64,000 bases of DNA. It comes from Eucommia ulmoides (lineage: Eukaryota > Streptophyta > Magnoliopsida > Garryales > Eucommiaceae). Both the position numbers and the translations under genes were made by a program. Positions 23,301 to 34,500 of the stretch are shown in pieces. The stretch is from NCBI GenBank assembly GCA_016647705.1, contig CM028332.1, positions 31,935,300 to 31,999,299 of the forward strand, read 5' to 3'. Every line of letters begins with the position of its first letter. Positions within the stretch are counted from its first letter, which is position 1. The notes below the pieces were generated by a model. It worked only from the letters and a program-made list of their open reading frames with translations. It was not told the origin of the DNA and made no database searches.

Positions 23301-24240
23301 TAAGTGTGGATCTTGTTTTAAAAACAAATCAAAAGAGACTAAATGATCAAGTTTATTCAAATTTCAGTCATAATCTATGTAATGAGCAGTTAATGTCATA
23401 TAACCAATATGTTATGGAGATGTCCAAAGATCACAAGTCAAACAAATCTGATCATTATAATTTAAAAAAAAAAAAAAAATTATTTTTGCAAATTATATTT
23501 TTTCATTATATCTCTTTTAGCCATTATAGCTTAAAATCCTTTAAATTGTATAATAAAACCTTTTTGTATCATACCTGAAAAATCATGTTTTTCTACAACT
23601 GTAAATGGTTATTGGTGGGATGGGTAGCTAGTGGCTCTGTGGCTTTCTATGGTCCAAGAGTGGTCATTCTAGGGCAAGGTATTGGCGGGGTACACTGACA
23701 GTTCAGCTAGAACAAAAACATAAACACAAATTTAAAATAGATCTAGATAGATTGAAGTTAGCGTTGGCCAATTGAAGCTAGATCTAGCCTAATCGAAGAA
23801 GGATGATGGGGTGCAGATGGAGAGCGGCGATAAACACCGAAGCTGGTTCAAGATAGGGTGGCGTCATGGTTCGAATAAGAGGAAGGTAGTGGTCTTGTTT
23901 TGGGGGCTGAAATGAAAATCAGGGTAGGAGGAATTAAAGGATTTTCAGAAATGTTGAAATAAAGGAAGTTTGAATAAGGAAAGAGAGACAATTAAAAAGA
24001 GACTGGAAATAGGAATGCTTAAAAGGTAAATAAATTAACAATATTTACATATTTCAATGACAAATTAATATAGATGTATCCCGTAATTAATTGTTCAAAA
24101 GACAACATATGGAAAGTATGGAATGGAACAACATCGTGAATGCTTTAATTTTTTAATTAATTCAAAAGACAGCATATGGAAAGGGTGGAATGCTTTAATT
24201 GTGAATGCTTTAATCGTGATTGCTTTAATCTTGGTGGCCA
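23301..24240. other. intergenic, no gene seen
   Basis: AT-rich DNA with A runs near 23460. A short repeated phrase 'catatggaaag...tggaatgctttaatt' occurs between 24100 and 24225, just upstream of the ESF1-like locus. Confidence 0.5.
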
Positions 24241-24254
24241 AGTTAAGTTAAACC

Positions 24255-24262
24255 TATATAAA
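24255..24262 (+). promoter_or_regulatory. TATA box of the ESF1-like locus
   Basis: tatataaa, 53 bp before the ATG at 24316. This spacing would put a start site near 24290 with a very short leader. Inference from position only. Confidence 0.6.
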
Positions 24263-24315
24263 GAGCTCTATGCTAAAGAAAAAAAAAACATAGAATATTG
24301 TCTTATTATTACTCA

Positions 24316-24841
24316 ATGGCAAGCTTTAATCGTGAATTCTTCTTGTTTCTCTTTTTCTTGGTCATTTTTACCCTTTTCCCTCGTCATGAATGTAAGTATG
24401 CCAAACTGCTCTCTATTTTTCATTCCTTAATTTTTTCGTTATTTTTTTTATCGTAATAGTTTGCAAAACTATTACTGTAATTCGAGCGTAACAATATACA
24501 ATTTTTGGATCTACACAATGTGGCTTTAGGAAAAACAAAATAACTATATTAATGTTAATCAAATTTTAACATTTACACGCATAACACTTCGAATTTTTAT
24601 TATTATTTTGTTAGTATTAGCAAGGATTACCAAAAAAATAAAAAAAAATAATATAATAATAATAATAATAATAGATTTGTAAATCAATATATGTATTTTG
24701 TTTTTCAATTTTTTTGTGTATTGTTTTGAATTCTCACCCTCTATTTCCATGGATAAACTATAATTTTTATAAAATATGAAAGATTTGCAAACCATTTATA
24801 TGAAATTTCTAACTATATAGATTTTGCATATACAACTTAAC

Positions 24842-24884
<43 letters not shown>

Positions 24885-25299
24885 GAGTGCTCTCTTAAAT
24901 TAAATCTTGAATACACTAACCTGACGTAGAGGAGCGTGCTCTTAAGATCGTCTGGGGAGATAATTAATCGAAATGCGTGTAAATTTTCCTGGAAACATCT
25001 TACTGTAAAATTAAAATATATAGGTAATTCAATTAAGATTGTGTAGAGATTTACTTTCTCTCTCCTGATTTTTTTTTTTTTTTTTCTCACTCTAGGTCAA
25101 AGATTTGGGAAGGACTTCAACAATGAAGAAAATGGGGTGAAATCATATTCAGAAGGAGACAAGTGCAATGGAGAGGATAAATTTAGGAGTTTGCGAAGGA
25201 AAATATTGTGGGAGTCCCCAACCTTGCTTTTGCTGCGTGTTTAAAAAAACTTGTTACACCGACCCACGAGAGTGTTTGGCCAAATGTCCTCTTACTTGA
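24316..25299 (+). pseudogene. ESF1-like secreted cysteine-rich peptide gene, probably frameshifted
   Basis: Two exons. Exon 1 (24316-24391) encodes a signal peptide, MASFNREFFLFLFFLVIFTL, and ends at a consensus gtaagt donor. Exon 2 starts after tctag at 25096. The second exon ends with a cysteine pattern, CEGKYCGSPQPCFCCVFKK then TCYTDPRECLAKCPLT and a stop at 25297-25299. This C-x4-C-x5-C-x-CC...C...C...C spacing resembles EMBRYO SURROUNDING FACTOR 1-like and pollen-coat peptides, which act outside the cell in plant reproduction. With the obvious splice sites the signal-peptide frame differs by one base from the cysteine frame; the break is near a TTT at 25182-25184. Either one extra base has disabled it or another acceptor is used. 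A TATA box lies upstream. Confidence 0.68.
24881..25015 (+). mobile_element. SINE-like 3' fragment in the intron of the ESF1-like locus
   Basis: The order attaaatcttgaat, tagaggagcgtgctcttaaga, taatcgaaatgcgt and acatcttactgtaaa matches 40577-40700, the 3' part of the tRNA-derived SINE in ALDH intron 1. The tRNA-like head is absent. It directly follows an (AT)n run (24847-24881). Confidence 0.7.
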
Positions 25300-27447
25300 T
25301 TTTAGGGTGGTGGCGTATGTAAGAATGGTTAAATGCTGGATGTTGAGGAAATCTATATGTAGAACCTAAATTTGGAACACTATACTTGAGAATGAATGAT
25401 AGCCAATAAACTATTTTTCTTGATTCTACTTAATTTCTCTTTATTATTTTATTTTAATGAGTTTAAATATTATAGTTATTCTTAATATAGTGATTTAAGT
25501 TAATTTAATTGTTATTTATAATTATTACTCACTGGATTTAATGAATTTAAAATAATTTTTTATATTTGAAATAATGAGATTTACCTTTTAAATAAAAGAT
25601 AATTTTAAAATAAATAATAAAAAATCATACTAGATTTTTTAGTTTAAAAAAAATATTTTTCTATTTTGGACTTTTTATATTCTTTATTTTTCATATAAGT
25701 GTTTATGAAAGTAATGGAAAAAAAAATAGATTTTCTTTTTATGCATCATTTCATATACATGAGTTAAAAATGACAAACACATCTAAATCAATATATCAAT
25801 AAACCTAAAATTGGAAGCCTATACTTGAAAATGAATCTCGCCCATAAAATCATTTTTCTTGATTCTCCTTAATTTCTCTCTTTTTATTATTTTATTTAAA
25901 TGAGTTTAAATATTATATTTATCCCTAATATAGTGACTTGAGTGAACTTAATTGTTATTTACAATCAATATATTGGGTTTAATGAATTTGAAATATATAG
26001 TATTTAAAAATTTGAAATAATGAAATTTCCGTTTTAAATAAAAGATAATTTTTAAAATCCAAAATAAAAAAATCATACTAGATTTTTTAATTTATAAAAA
26101 AAATATTTTTTGGACTTTTTATATTCTTTGTTTCTCATAGTGTTTATAAAAGTAATGCAAAAAAAATGGATTTTCCCTTTTGTGCAACATTTCATATACT
26201 TGAGTTAAAAATGAAAAACACATCTATATCTATACATATGTGAAACCTAAAATTGGAAGCACATACTTGAGAATGAATGAGAGACCATAAAACTATTTTT
26301 CTTGATTTTCCTTAATTTCTCTCTCTATTGTTTTACTTAAATGAATTTAAATATTATTTAAATTCTTAATATAATAATCTGATTTAATTTAATTGTTATT
26401 TATAATTAATATAGTGGGTTTAATGAATTTAGAGTATATTTTTTATATTTGAAATAATGAGATTTCCCTCTTAGATAAATGATAATTTTTAAAATAAAGA
26501 TAATAAAAAATCATATTAGATTTTTCAATTTAAAAAAAAAAAAATTGGATTTTTTATATTTTTTGTTTCCTATATAAGCATTTATAAAAGTAATGAAAAA
26601 AATTATACTTTTCCTTTTATGAAACATTTCATATATATGAGTTAAAAATGACAAACACATCTGTATCTATATTGATACGTAAAACCTAAAATTGGAAGCC
26701 TATACTTGAGAGGAGAGCCCATAAAACCTTTTTTTATTCTCCATAATTTATGACTTCATTATTTTATTTCAATGAGTTTAAATATTATATTTATTCCTAA
26801 TATAATAATTTGATTGAATTTAATTGTTAATTATAATTAATATAGTGGGTTTAATGAATTAATTTTTATTTTTATTTTTGTATTTGAATAATGATATTTC
26901 CTCTTTAGATAAAAGATAATTTTTAAAATAAATAATAAAAAATCATACTATATTTTTTAATTTTAAAAAAACAATTTTCTTTTTTGGACTTTTTATATTC
27001 CTTATTTCTCATATAATTGTTTATAAAATTAAAGGAAAAAAATAGATTTTATTTTTATGCGACATTTTATGTACATGAGTTAAAAATAACATACACATCT
27101 ATATCTATATGTCTATATGTTTAGCCTAAAATTGGAAGCCTATAGTTGAAAATGAATGAGAGTCCATAAAACTATTTTTTTATTCTCAATTTCTCTCTTT
27201 ATTATTTGATTTGAATGAGTTTAGATATTATAATTATTATTAATATAATAGTTTGATTTTATTTAATTGTTTATTATAATTAATATAGTGGGTTTAATGA
27301 ATTTAGAATATTTTTTGTATTTGAAATAATGTGATTTCCCTTTTAGATAAAAGATAATTTTTAAAATAAATAATAAAAAATCTTGGTAGATTTTTTAATT
27401 CAATTGTTTTTTTTTTTGGACTTTTTGTATTCTTTGTTTTTCATATA

Positions 27448-28231
27448 TCTATATGCTATATAAAAAAGCGGAAGACATGCCCTCATATTTAAATATTTCT
27501 CATCTCTCAATTTCTATTTATTTGGATGAATGAATGGTCAAGATTTATTTAACCCTCATAATATTAACTCTCCACAATAATATTATGACTTTTCATATTT
27601 TTTGTTTTTAAAGATAGTGTAATTTTAATAACATTTTAATGTAAATTAATTGAATCTTTCATACTTAAATTAATTCTTTTCATTCTAATTAATTACCAAA
27701 TAGTTCAATGATTTTCTTCCCATTCAAAATAAATGTCTATTTTTTTTTTTAATAAATATGACATATTAAATTGGCCAAAATAATTATATTTTTTTTTTCT
27801 TTTTTGTTGTGATTTTTTATTGATAATCATTATCAAAGTTTCTAATAATAATAACTATTAAACAACACAAAGTGAGAGATATTATTTTGTTTAAAAGTTA
27901 ACCTTAAAAACAAAATTAAAATAACTATAAATAAATAAATAAAGTTTCTACACATTAACAATTTTAAAAATTATATATCTCCTCTTAAATTTAATACTTA
28001 AATTTATGTTGCTTTTTTACTTATTATTTTGAATTGTAGAAATGAATTAGAGTGATTGAAAATGAATTTTTTTAAATGTATTAATTTTTTATTTTAAAAG
28101 AATATTATTCAACACTAAATTAAAAGAAACAACACTAAATATTTCATATATAATAGTCAAATATTAAATATTTATTAATATAATTTTTATTTTTATTTTT
28201 AAATCCTCACTTTGTGCGGGTCTAAAACTAG
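27448..28231 (+). mobile_element. small non-autonomous Helitron
   Basis: Starts TCTATATGCTATATAAAAAA preceded by A and ends with a short hairpin (cctcac/gtgcgg, one mismatch) and CTAG followed by T. The start, including the following agcggaagacatgcc, is the common plant Helitron 5' end. Length is 784 bp and it has no coding capacity. It is inserted in the tandem array; joining its flanks gives tcatata-tgtgtttataaaagtaatg, close to the uninterrupted form in neighbouring units. Confidence 0.88.
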
Positions 28232-28671
28232 TGTGTTTATAAAAGTAATGAAACTTAAAATTAAAAGTCTATACTTGAGAATGAATGAGATCCCATAAAA
28301 TTATTTTTCTTGATTCTCCTTAATTTCTCTCTTTATTATTTTATTTAAATGAATTTTAAATATTATTTTTCATCAATATAGTGATTTTAGTGAATTTAAT
28401 TATTATTTATTATTATCATAGTGGATTTAATTCATTTTAATTTTTCATATGTTTAAAATAGTGAAAAGTTTCATTTAACTAAAAAATAATTTTTTTTTAA
28501 AATTAATAATAAAAAACTATAATGACTGACTTACTAGAATTTGTATTTTGAAAAAAAAAATTAATATTCCTTGTTTCAAATATAAGTGTTGATAGAAGTA
28601 ATTAAGAAATAGTTTGTTTTCTTTTTTTATGCAGCCAATTTCATAACCAAATCGACCTTAAAAATGGGAAA

Positions 28672-28674
<3 letters not shown>

Positions 28675-28702
<28 letters not shown>
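28675..28702. repeat. (AAT)n microsatellite
   Basis: About nine AAT units followed by an A run, within the decayed part of the array. Confidence 0.85.
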
Positions 28703-28713
<11 letters not shown>

Positions 28714-29290
28714 AAAGTTAAAAATGACAACTAGAAAATCTACGAATCCACTGTTTTTTAAAATATTTTTTTTTTCAAATTTTTATATTCTTTGTTTCTC
28801 ATATAAGTTTTGATAGAGGAAATTTTTTTTTTTTTTTTAGGCAATCAACTTCTTTTTCATTCTCCTTAATTTCTCTCTTTTTTAATAATTTATTTTATTT
28901 GAATGAATTTTAAATATTTTTTATCATTAATGTAATGATTTTAATGAATTTAATTGTTATTTATTATTATCATAGTGGGTTTAAAGAATTTTAATATTTT
29001 TATATATTTAAAATAGTGAGATTTTCCATTTAAACAAAATATATTTTTTTTTAACAATAAATAACAAAAAAATATAATGACTGACTTACTAGATTTTTTA
29101 TTTAAAAAATAAATAAATTTTATATTCTTTGTTTCTCATATAGGTGTTGTTACAAATAATTAAAAAATAATTTCTTTTATGTAGCCAATTTCATATACAA
29201 ATCGAGCTTAAAAATGACAAAAATAATAAGAGTTAAAAATAATAACTAGAAAATCTACAAGCTTACTATTTTCTAATATGAATGAAACTA

Positions 29291-30505
29291 TTACTGAATA
29301 TAATTTTATATAAATACTTCACCAAACAACTAAAAAAAATATAACTAAATGAAATAGTGTATACATAAGCGACAATAATGTTAAAAATCTACAAGTCCAT
29401 TGTTTTTTATCTGAGTAAAACTATTACTTTGCAACAAGTACTCTTTAAATACTTAAAAAAATTTAAAAATATTATTTGATCCCAAAAGTAGTAAAAAAAT
29501 ATAGAAATGAAAATGTATTACATAAATCAACGTTATTTAACAATCAAAATATTTTAACTTATTATTGGTAAGCTGTATTAGTCAAATGTCACCTAAAATG
29601 TTAATATGTTGAATTCGAAACTTGTGGGGATCAAATTGAAATAATAGTAACAACACATGGGTGCAAAGTGTCAAACTACCCAAAAACACAACGGAGATAT
29701 CAATGCATGCAACCATGGACCAAACAATGACCAAACAATTAAATAAAATAATAGAATTTAAATTGGATAGATATGAATTTAGAGCACTTAATAAGGGTTG
29801 TATTGCACAATCATTTAATCTCAGTCATATTATGCAAACCAACCATCAGGAGAAAAATAATGCGAATTTTATTCTTTTAATACCACTTTTCACATTATTG
29901 ATTTTTTATTTTTTTTTCTATTTTTTACTTTTTACTTTTTTTTTTTTTTTAGATTCTCCTTCAATTTTCGGTTATTTTGCATTTATTTATTATTTTGAAA
30001 TGAAAAAAAAATGAGATAATTTGCATGAGATTATTTATTTCATTCAAATTGAAGCCAGAAAGGAGAGATGTACATTAGGTGCCGTTTGGTTTGTGTTTTT
30101 GTTCCTAGATTTCTGTGTCTTTTTCTTTTCTTGGACCATTGTGCCCTACATTGGTTCCTCATACTACTCATGGACCAAAGGAAGTCAAACGAAAAAATGA
30201 AATACGCCAGGGGTATAATGTTCTGACCCGTATTTGAATTCTTTCCCGTGTGCCATGGGGGTGTGAACCCCTCCAAGTATGCATGTATATTACATGTTAT
30301 CCGCAAATTTACCCACAAATAACTTATATTAATACGTATGCACGTATCCCCCTTTCAAATATACACATATAAGTTTAATATAATAGTATTGCTACTAATA
30401 ATATTATAATACTGCTTTGAAGGTTTCCTAGTTTAATATCCGTTCGGTATTAATGAAAAATTCTCCCCGTAATTTATGTAATTTTTTTTTTTTAATATTA
30501 GTTAA
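29291..30505. other. AT-rich intergenic DNA
   Basis: No gene or bounded element was found. A 117-codon frame at 29661-30014 ends in a phenylalanine/tyrosine-rich run derived from T tracts and is not credible as a protein. Confidence 0.55.
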
Positions 30506-30599
30506 TTTATTATAGGGGCATGCACCATTTAGTCCTAAAATACAAAAGAAATTACCAAATACTCCCATCATTTTTTTTTTTTTACACCAATAAGTTATT

Positions 30600-30760
30600 T
30601 TGTCTTTTTATAACCAAAATACCCCTCACATGGATGTTGAATGTAACATCAAAATTATTAATTTTTTTTTTATGCTATTTTTTTCTGACCAAAATACCCT
30701 TCATGTGGATGTTGAATGTAACATTCGGTGTTGAATGTAACATCAATTGTTTGTTTGTTT

Positions 30761-30792
<32 letters not shown>

Positions 30793-31480
30793 GCTATTTT
30801 TTTCTGACCAAAATGCCCCTCATGTGGATGTTGAATGTAACATTTAACAAATGTGAGTGTTGAATGTAACATCAACTGCGTTTTTTTTTTTTTTTTTTTT
30901 TTTTTTAATGTTATTTTTTTTTACCAAAATGCCCCTCATGTGGATGTTGAATGTCCCTCATGTGGATGTTAAATGTAACATTCAACACTTATGGATGTTG
31001 AATATAACATCAACTGTGATTTTTTTTTTAATGTTATTTTTTTCTGACCAAAATGCCCATAATGTGGATGTTGAATGCCCCTAATGTGGATGTTGAATGT
31101 AACATTCAACACCTGTGGATGTTGAATGTAACATCAACTGTTTTTTTTTTTTTTTTTTAATGTTATTTTTTTCTAACCAAAATACCCCTCATGTGGATGT
31201 TGAATGTAACATTCAACACTTGTGGATGTTGAATGTAATATCAACTGTGTTTTTTTTTTAATGTTATTTTTTTCTGACCAAAATGCCCCTCATGTGGATG
31301 TTGAATGCCCCTCATGTGGATGTTGAATGTAACATTCAACACCTGTGGATATTGAATGTAACATCAACACCTGTGGATGTTGAATGTAACATCAACTGTT
31401 TCTTTTTTTTTTAATGTTATTTTTTTTAACCAAAATACCCCTCATGTGGATGTTGAATGTAACATCTATTATTCTCTTAT
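30600..31480. repeat. minisatellite of 'ggatgttgaatgtaacat' units with T tracts
   Basis: Irregular tandem units of about 100-140 bp, each with 'gaccaaaatgcccctcatgt', 'ggatgttgaatgtaacatt', 'caacacctgtggatgttgaa', then a T tract and 'aatgttatttttttct'. The inner ggatgttgaatgtaacat phrase is itself duplicated in most units. Frames read from it are artefacts. Confidence 0.85.
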
Positions 31481-31669
31481 TTTTGTATGCAGAGTAAAAT
31501 ACATATGATATTACATTGAACATCTGTAAATGTTGAATATAACATCAATTGTTCTCTTATTTTACATTACGTTTAGTAACGATTTTATCCTAAAATTAAG
31601 ATTTTTTTTTTTTTTTTAAATATATAAAAGTGACAAAAGGTGATAAAGTTTGGGGTAAAGCTGTAATTT

Positions 31670-31775
31670 AGGGCGGCGGCGACCAGCGACGGGCGGCAGC
31701 GGCGACCGGCGACCGGCGACAGGCGGCGGCGGCGACCGGCGACCGCTACCGGCGGTGGCAGGCGGCTGACAGAGG
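31670..31775. repeat. GC-rich (GGCGRC)n patch
   Basis: About 100 bp of ggcggcg/gcgaccg/gcgacagg repeats in otherwise AT-rich DNA, inside MULE-2. Possibly acquired from a CG-rich exon or 5' UTR; no protein was recognised. Confidence 0.7.
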
Positions 31776-32072
31776 TGGTACACCAATTTGATGATCTTCC
31801 TTCTCAATGTGAAACTCATGGGAGGGTATTTCGGTAAACTCAATCCTCACCATTTTTTAAAATTGGACTAATTGGTGCAAGGAAAGGTATTGATGGGACT
31901 AATTAGTGCAAGAAAAACGTGTTGACGAGACTAATCAGTGCAAAGAAAAATCGATGGGCGTAGGTGGTAAATAATTTCTCTTTTGGGGATTAATAGGTAA
32001 TTTTCCCTTTATTATAAGTAATAGGTACCATAATCCCAACCTAGAATGGTCGCAAACCTAATCTAATACAAA

Positions 32073-32868
32073 CTGTAACGACCCGATTTCTTAGGGTCGC
32101 CATTTAGTTACTCCGATAGAAAAATCTATCCCAAATATTCCACTCTTTATAAATAAATTAATATTACTGACAAATCAGTTTTGGCACCAATTGTAACGAC
32201 TTGATTTTCCAGGATTACCACTTAATTTTTTCTATTGGAGAATTATTACTAAAACTAAATATCTATTATGAATCTGAGAAATTTTATAACTACGGTAATA
32301 ATTATAATTATCGATTTAATTTTACAATACAATTACATTAATTATAGTCAACTGATCGAATCAATTTAGTACTTAAGAGGTTAATGTGTTCAAATTGGAA
32401 CACAAGGGACCAAAGACATTATCAAATTTTAAGGGTACAAGCGTTAAAATCAAGACAAGGGTCAAATCAATAACCATTGATGTTACCCTTGCTGTTGGAT
32501 TCCAAAATTTCTAATAGTAGCTCATTCAAATATTAATGCCAACCAATATTTTATATATACACACTAAAACTTTCAAACATTACCGCTAGTAATATTTTAG
32601 GAAAAATTGATGAAAAGTTTATTTTTTTTTAAGTCTAATCGATGAAAAGTCTTTTGTATTATTAAATTTTGATTTAATCCTTTAAGTTAAATTCTACTTA
32701 TGTTTTAGTCCCACATTACAAGAATTGTAAGAATATTGCAGGGATTGTAAAGAGTCTTTTAGTGAGTACATTCGATTTTTATAGTGAATTTTGTTACATA
32801 TAACTAATGTTAGTTATAATTTCATAATTGTTACTTTTCACACATATTTGAGTATTTTTAGTTACATG

Positions 32869-32905
<37 letters not shown>

Positions 32906-33540
32906 TTGTGACGTTACTGAAAAAATATCAAATTTTTTAGTTACATATCAGAGACATGTAACTAAAAAGTTACATATTATTAAAACATGTAATTGAAAAA
33001 TATCAAACTTTTTATTTACATATCAGAGACATGTAATTAAAAAGTTACATATTATTGGAATATGTAACTGAAAAAAAAAATTAAATAAAAATAAATAAAT
33101 AAATTAATTAATTACCTGTAACTAATACAGTGATATTACACAGAAAATAGTTACATGTAACTAACATGTGATTATCACAGCTTCCGCGTTTTTAAAAGAG
33201 ATGGGACTAAATCAAAAGTTTTTACCACATGTAGGACTTTTGACCAATTAGAGCTTAAATATAGGACCTCCTACCCATTGTCCCAATATTTTATTGTTCA
33301 AAAATTCGATAAATTTTATAAACTACGACGATAATTATAATTATCGAATTATCGCGTCGATTTTACAACAATAATTAATAAATACCATAATTATAATTTA
33401 AATACAAATTCAATTAAAATTCTAATCGCCGTCTCATTTCCATTGGCCTTACAATCAAAATTGTGGGGTTGTGAGCCAACATACAGTAGAATTCTGACCC
33501 CTCCAATACGTGTATTTAATTTAATACGACAAATAAAACA
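32073..33540. repeat. decayed LTR-like sequence, interrupted by MULE-3
   Basis: Two copies of a terminal-like phrase, tgtaacgacccgatttct (about 32075) and tgtaacgacttgattttc (32189), start the region; LTRs of plant gypsy/copia elements often start this way. After the second copy the phrase 'attataattatcga' recurs near 32300 and 33335 around 'aattttataaacta...' motifs. No coding region, primer site or duplication was established. Confidence 0.4.
32600..33284. mobile_element. Mutator-like non-autonomous element (MULE-3)
   Basis: A perfect 9-bp duplication, aatatttta (32591-32599 and 33285-33293). The ends are ggaaaaattgatgaaaag and, reversed, gggacaatgggtaggagg. Further inward 'aaaagtc...aaattttgatttaatcc' mirrors 'aaaagtcc...acttttgatttagtccc'. 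The interior has an (AT)n tract at 32876-32900 and a tandem repeat of about 74 bp (agttacatatcagagacatgt...), 32935-33075. Confidence 0.78.
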
Positions 33541-34491
33541 CATTGACATTATTTCTACATAATTTTCACATGATCCTAATTATTTCAAGAAAATTAACCG
33601 TTAAAATATAATAATAATAATAATAACATAAATTTCACAATAGAAAATTTTAATTATATATATTAAAAGAGTAAAAATTTCACCTGAAACCTTAAGTTGG
33701 AATCCGAGCTGTAATATTTCTCCCGTTCAAAATTTTATAAATTCTTAATAATGTGAAAACATCGCTAATGTAATAAGAATCCCTTCCCTGTTCCTTTTTC
33801 GGCCAGTAGCTTCCCTGTAGGATTTACGAATATCACTTTTTATTATTATAAGCACACCCACACGTGGCCATCTCCATGTATACATTATATGGCCTATTTG
33901 GGAAAGAAATCACATAAACCACTTATTTATTTATTTATTTATTTTTATTTACATTAAGATTTCTTAAACTAAGAAAAATTTAATTATATCCCAAAATTTT
34001 TAAAAATATATTTTTAAATAACACATTAGTCCCAAAATTTTTAAACGTCATTAATTTTCATATATTATATTTTTTTTATATTATCCTTTAATTTAATTTT
34101 TATAAATTTAATGTTTCAATATTATTACTTAATTTAATGTGCATATATAATTCTTATAATTTTTGTAAATTTAATATCCATAATTTTCGTACATTTTGTT
34201 TCCTCTTTTATGTATTATTTTTACAATTTTTGAAAAATTTAACTGTTGCACTTAAATTTCAAACACATGAGGTGTAAGTAGTGACAAAAATATTACAGAG
34301 GTAAAAAGTGTAATTCAATCTACCTACAAGGGTGCGAAGTGAAATTGACCCCTTTCGCAAAATATGAAGACAAAATATTTAAGAAAAACTATAGTTTCCA
34401 TATCTATATATAATTAATTTTAATTTTCTTTAAATAGTTTTCAAAATATGGAAGCAAAATATCTGAGTAAAAATATAGTTTTCATATTCGC
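33541..34491. other. AT-rich intergenic DNA
   Basis: No gene seen. (TTTA)n-like repeats lie near 33925-33950. A phrase 'aagaaaaactatagttt...catatataatta' is duplicated at about 34380 and 34460, next to the insertion site of MULE-4. Confidence 0.5.
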
Positions 34492-34500
34492 ATATAATTA

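Larger units (their letters stand above)
25363..29290. repeat. tandem array of about 440-bp AT-rich units
   Basis: Units begin with 'aacctaaaattggaagcc...atacttgagaatgaatga' at 25363, 25802, 26244, 26693, 27123 and 28252; the last is more degenerate. Further decayed units run to about 29290. Spacing is 439, 442, 449 and 430 bp. The fifth interval is 345 bp after subtracting the inserted Helitron. Within each unit follow 'tttctctctttattatttta', 'atagtgggtttaatgaattt', 'aaaagataatttttaaaata' and 'tctttgtttctcatataagt'. The first unit starts 63 bp after the stop of the ESF1-like locus and would form its 3' UTR. No unit is coding. Confidence 0.85.
30515..32007. mobile_element. Mutator-like non-autonomous element (MULE-2)
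   Basis: A perfect 9-bp duplication, tttattata, flanks it (30506-30514 and 32008-32016). The ends are degenerate inverted repeats of about 55-60 bp: left gggcatgcaccatttagtcc...tactcccatc; right, reversed, gggaaaattacctattaatcc...tacgcccatc. The interior holds a T-tract/minisatellite block and a very GC-rich patch (31670-31775). No transposase is present. Confidence 0.82.

Noticed and set aside
29661-30014. 117-codon frame, + strand
   Set aside because: Low complexity, with a Phe/Tyr-rich end made by T runs; no homology recognised.
30520-31084. Phe-rich frames with repeated MWMLNVT
   Set aside because: Translation of the minisatellite and T tracts of MULE-2.
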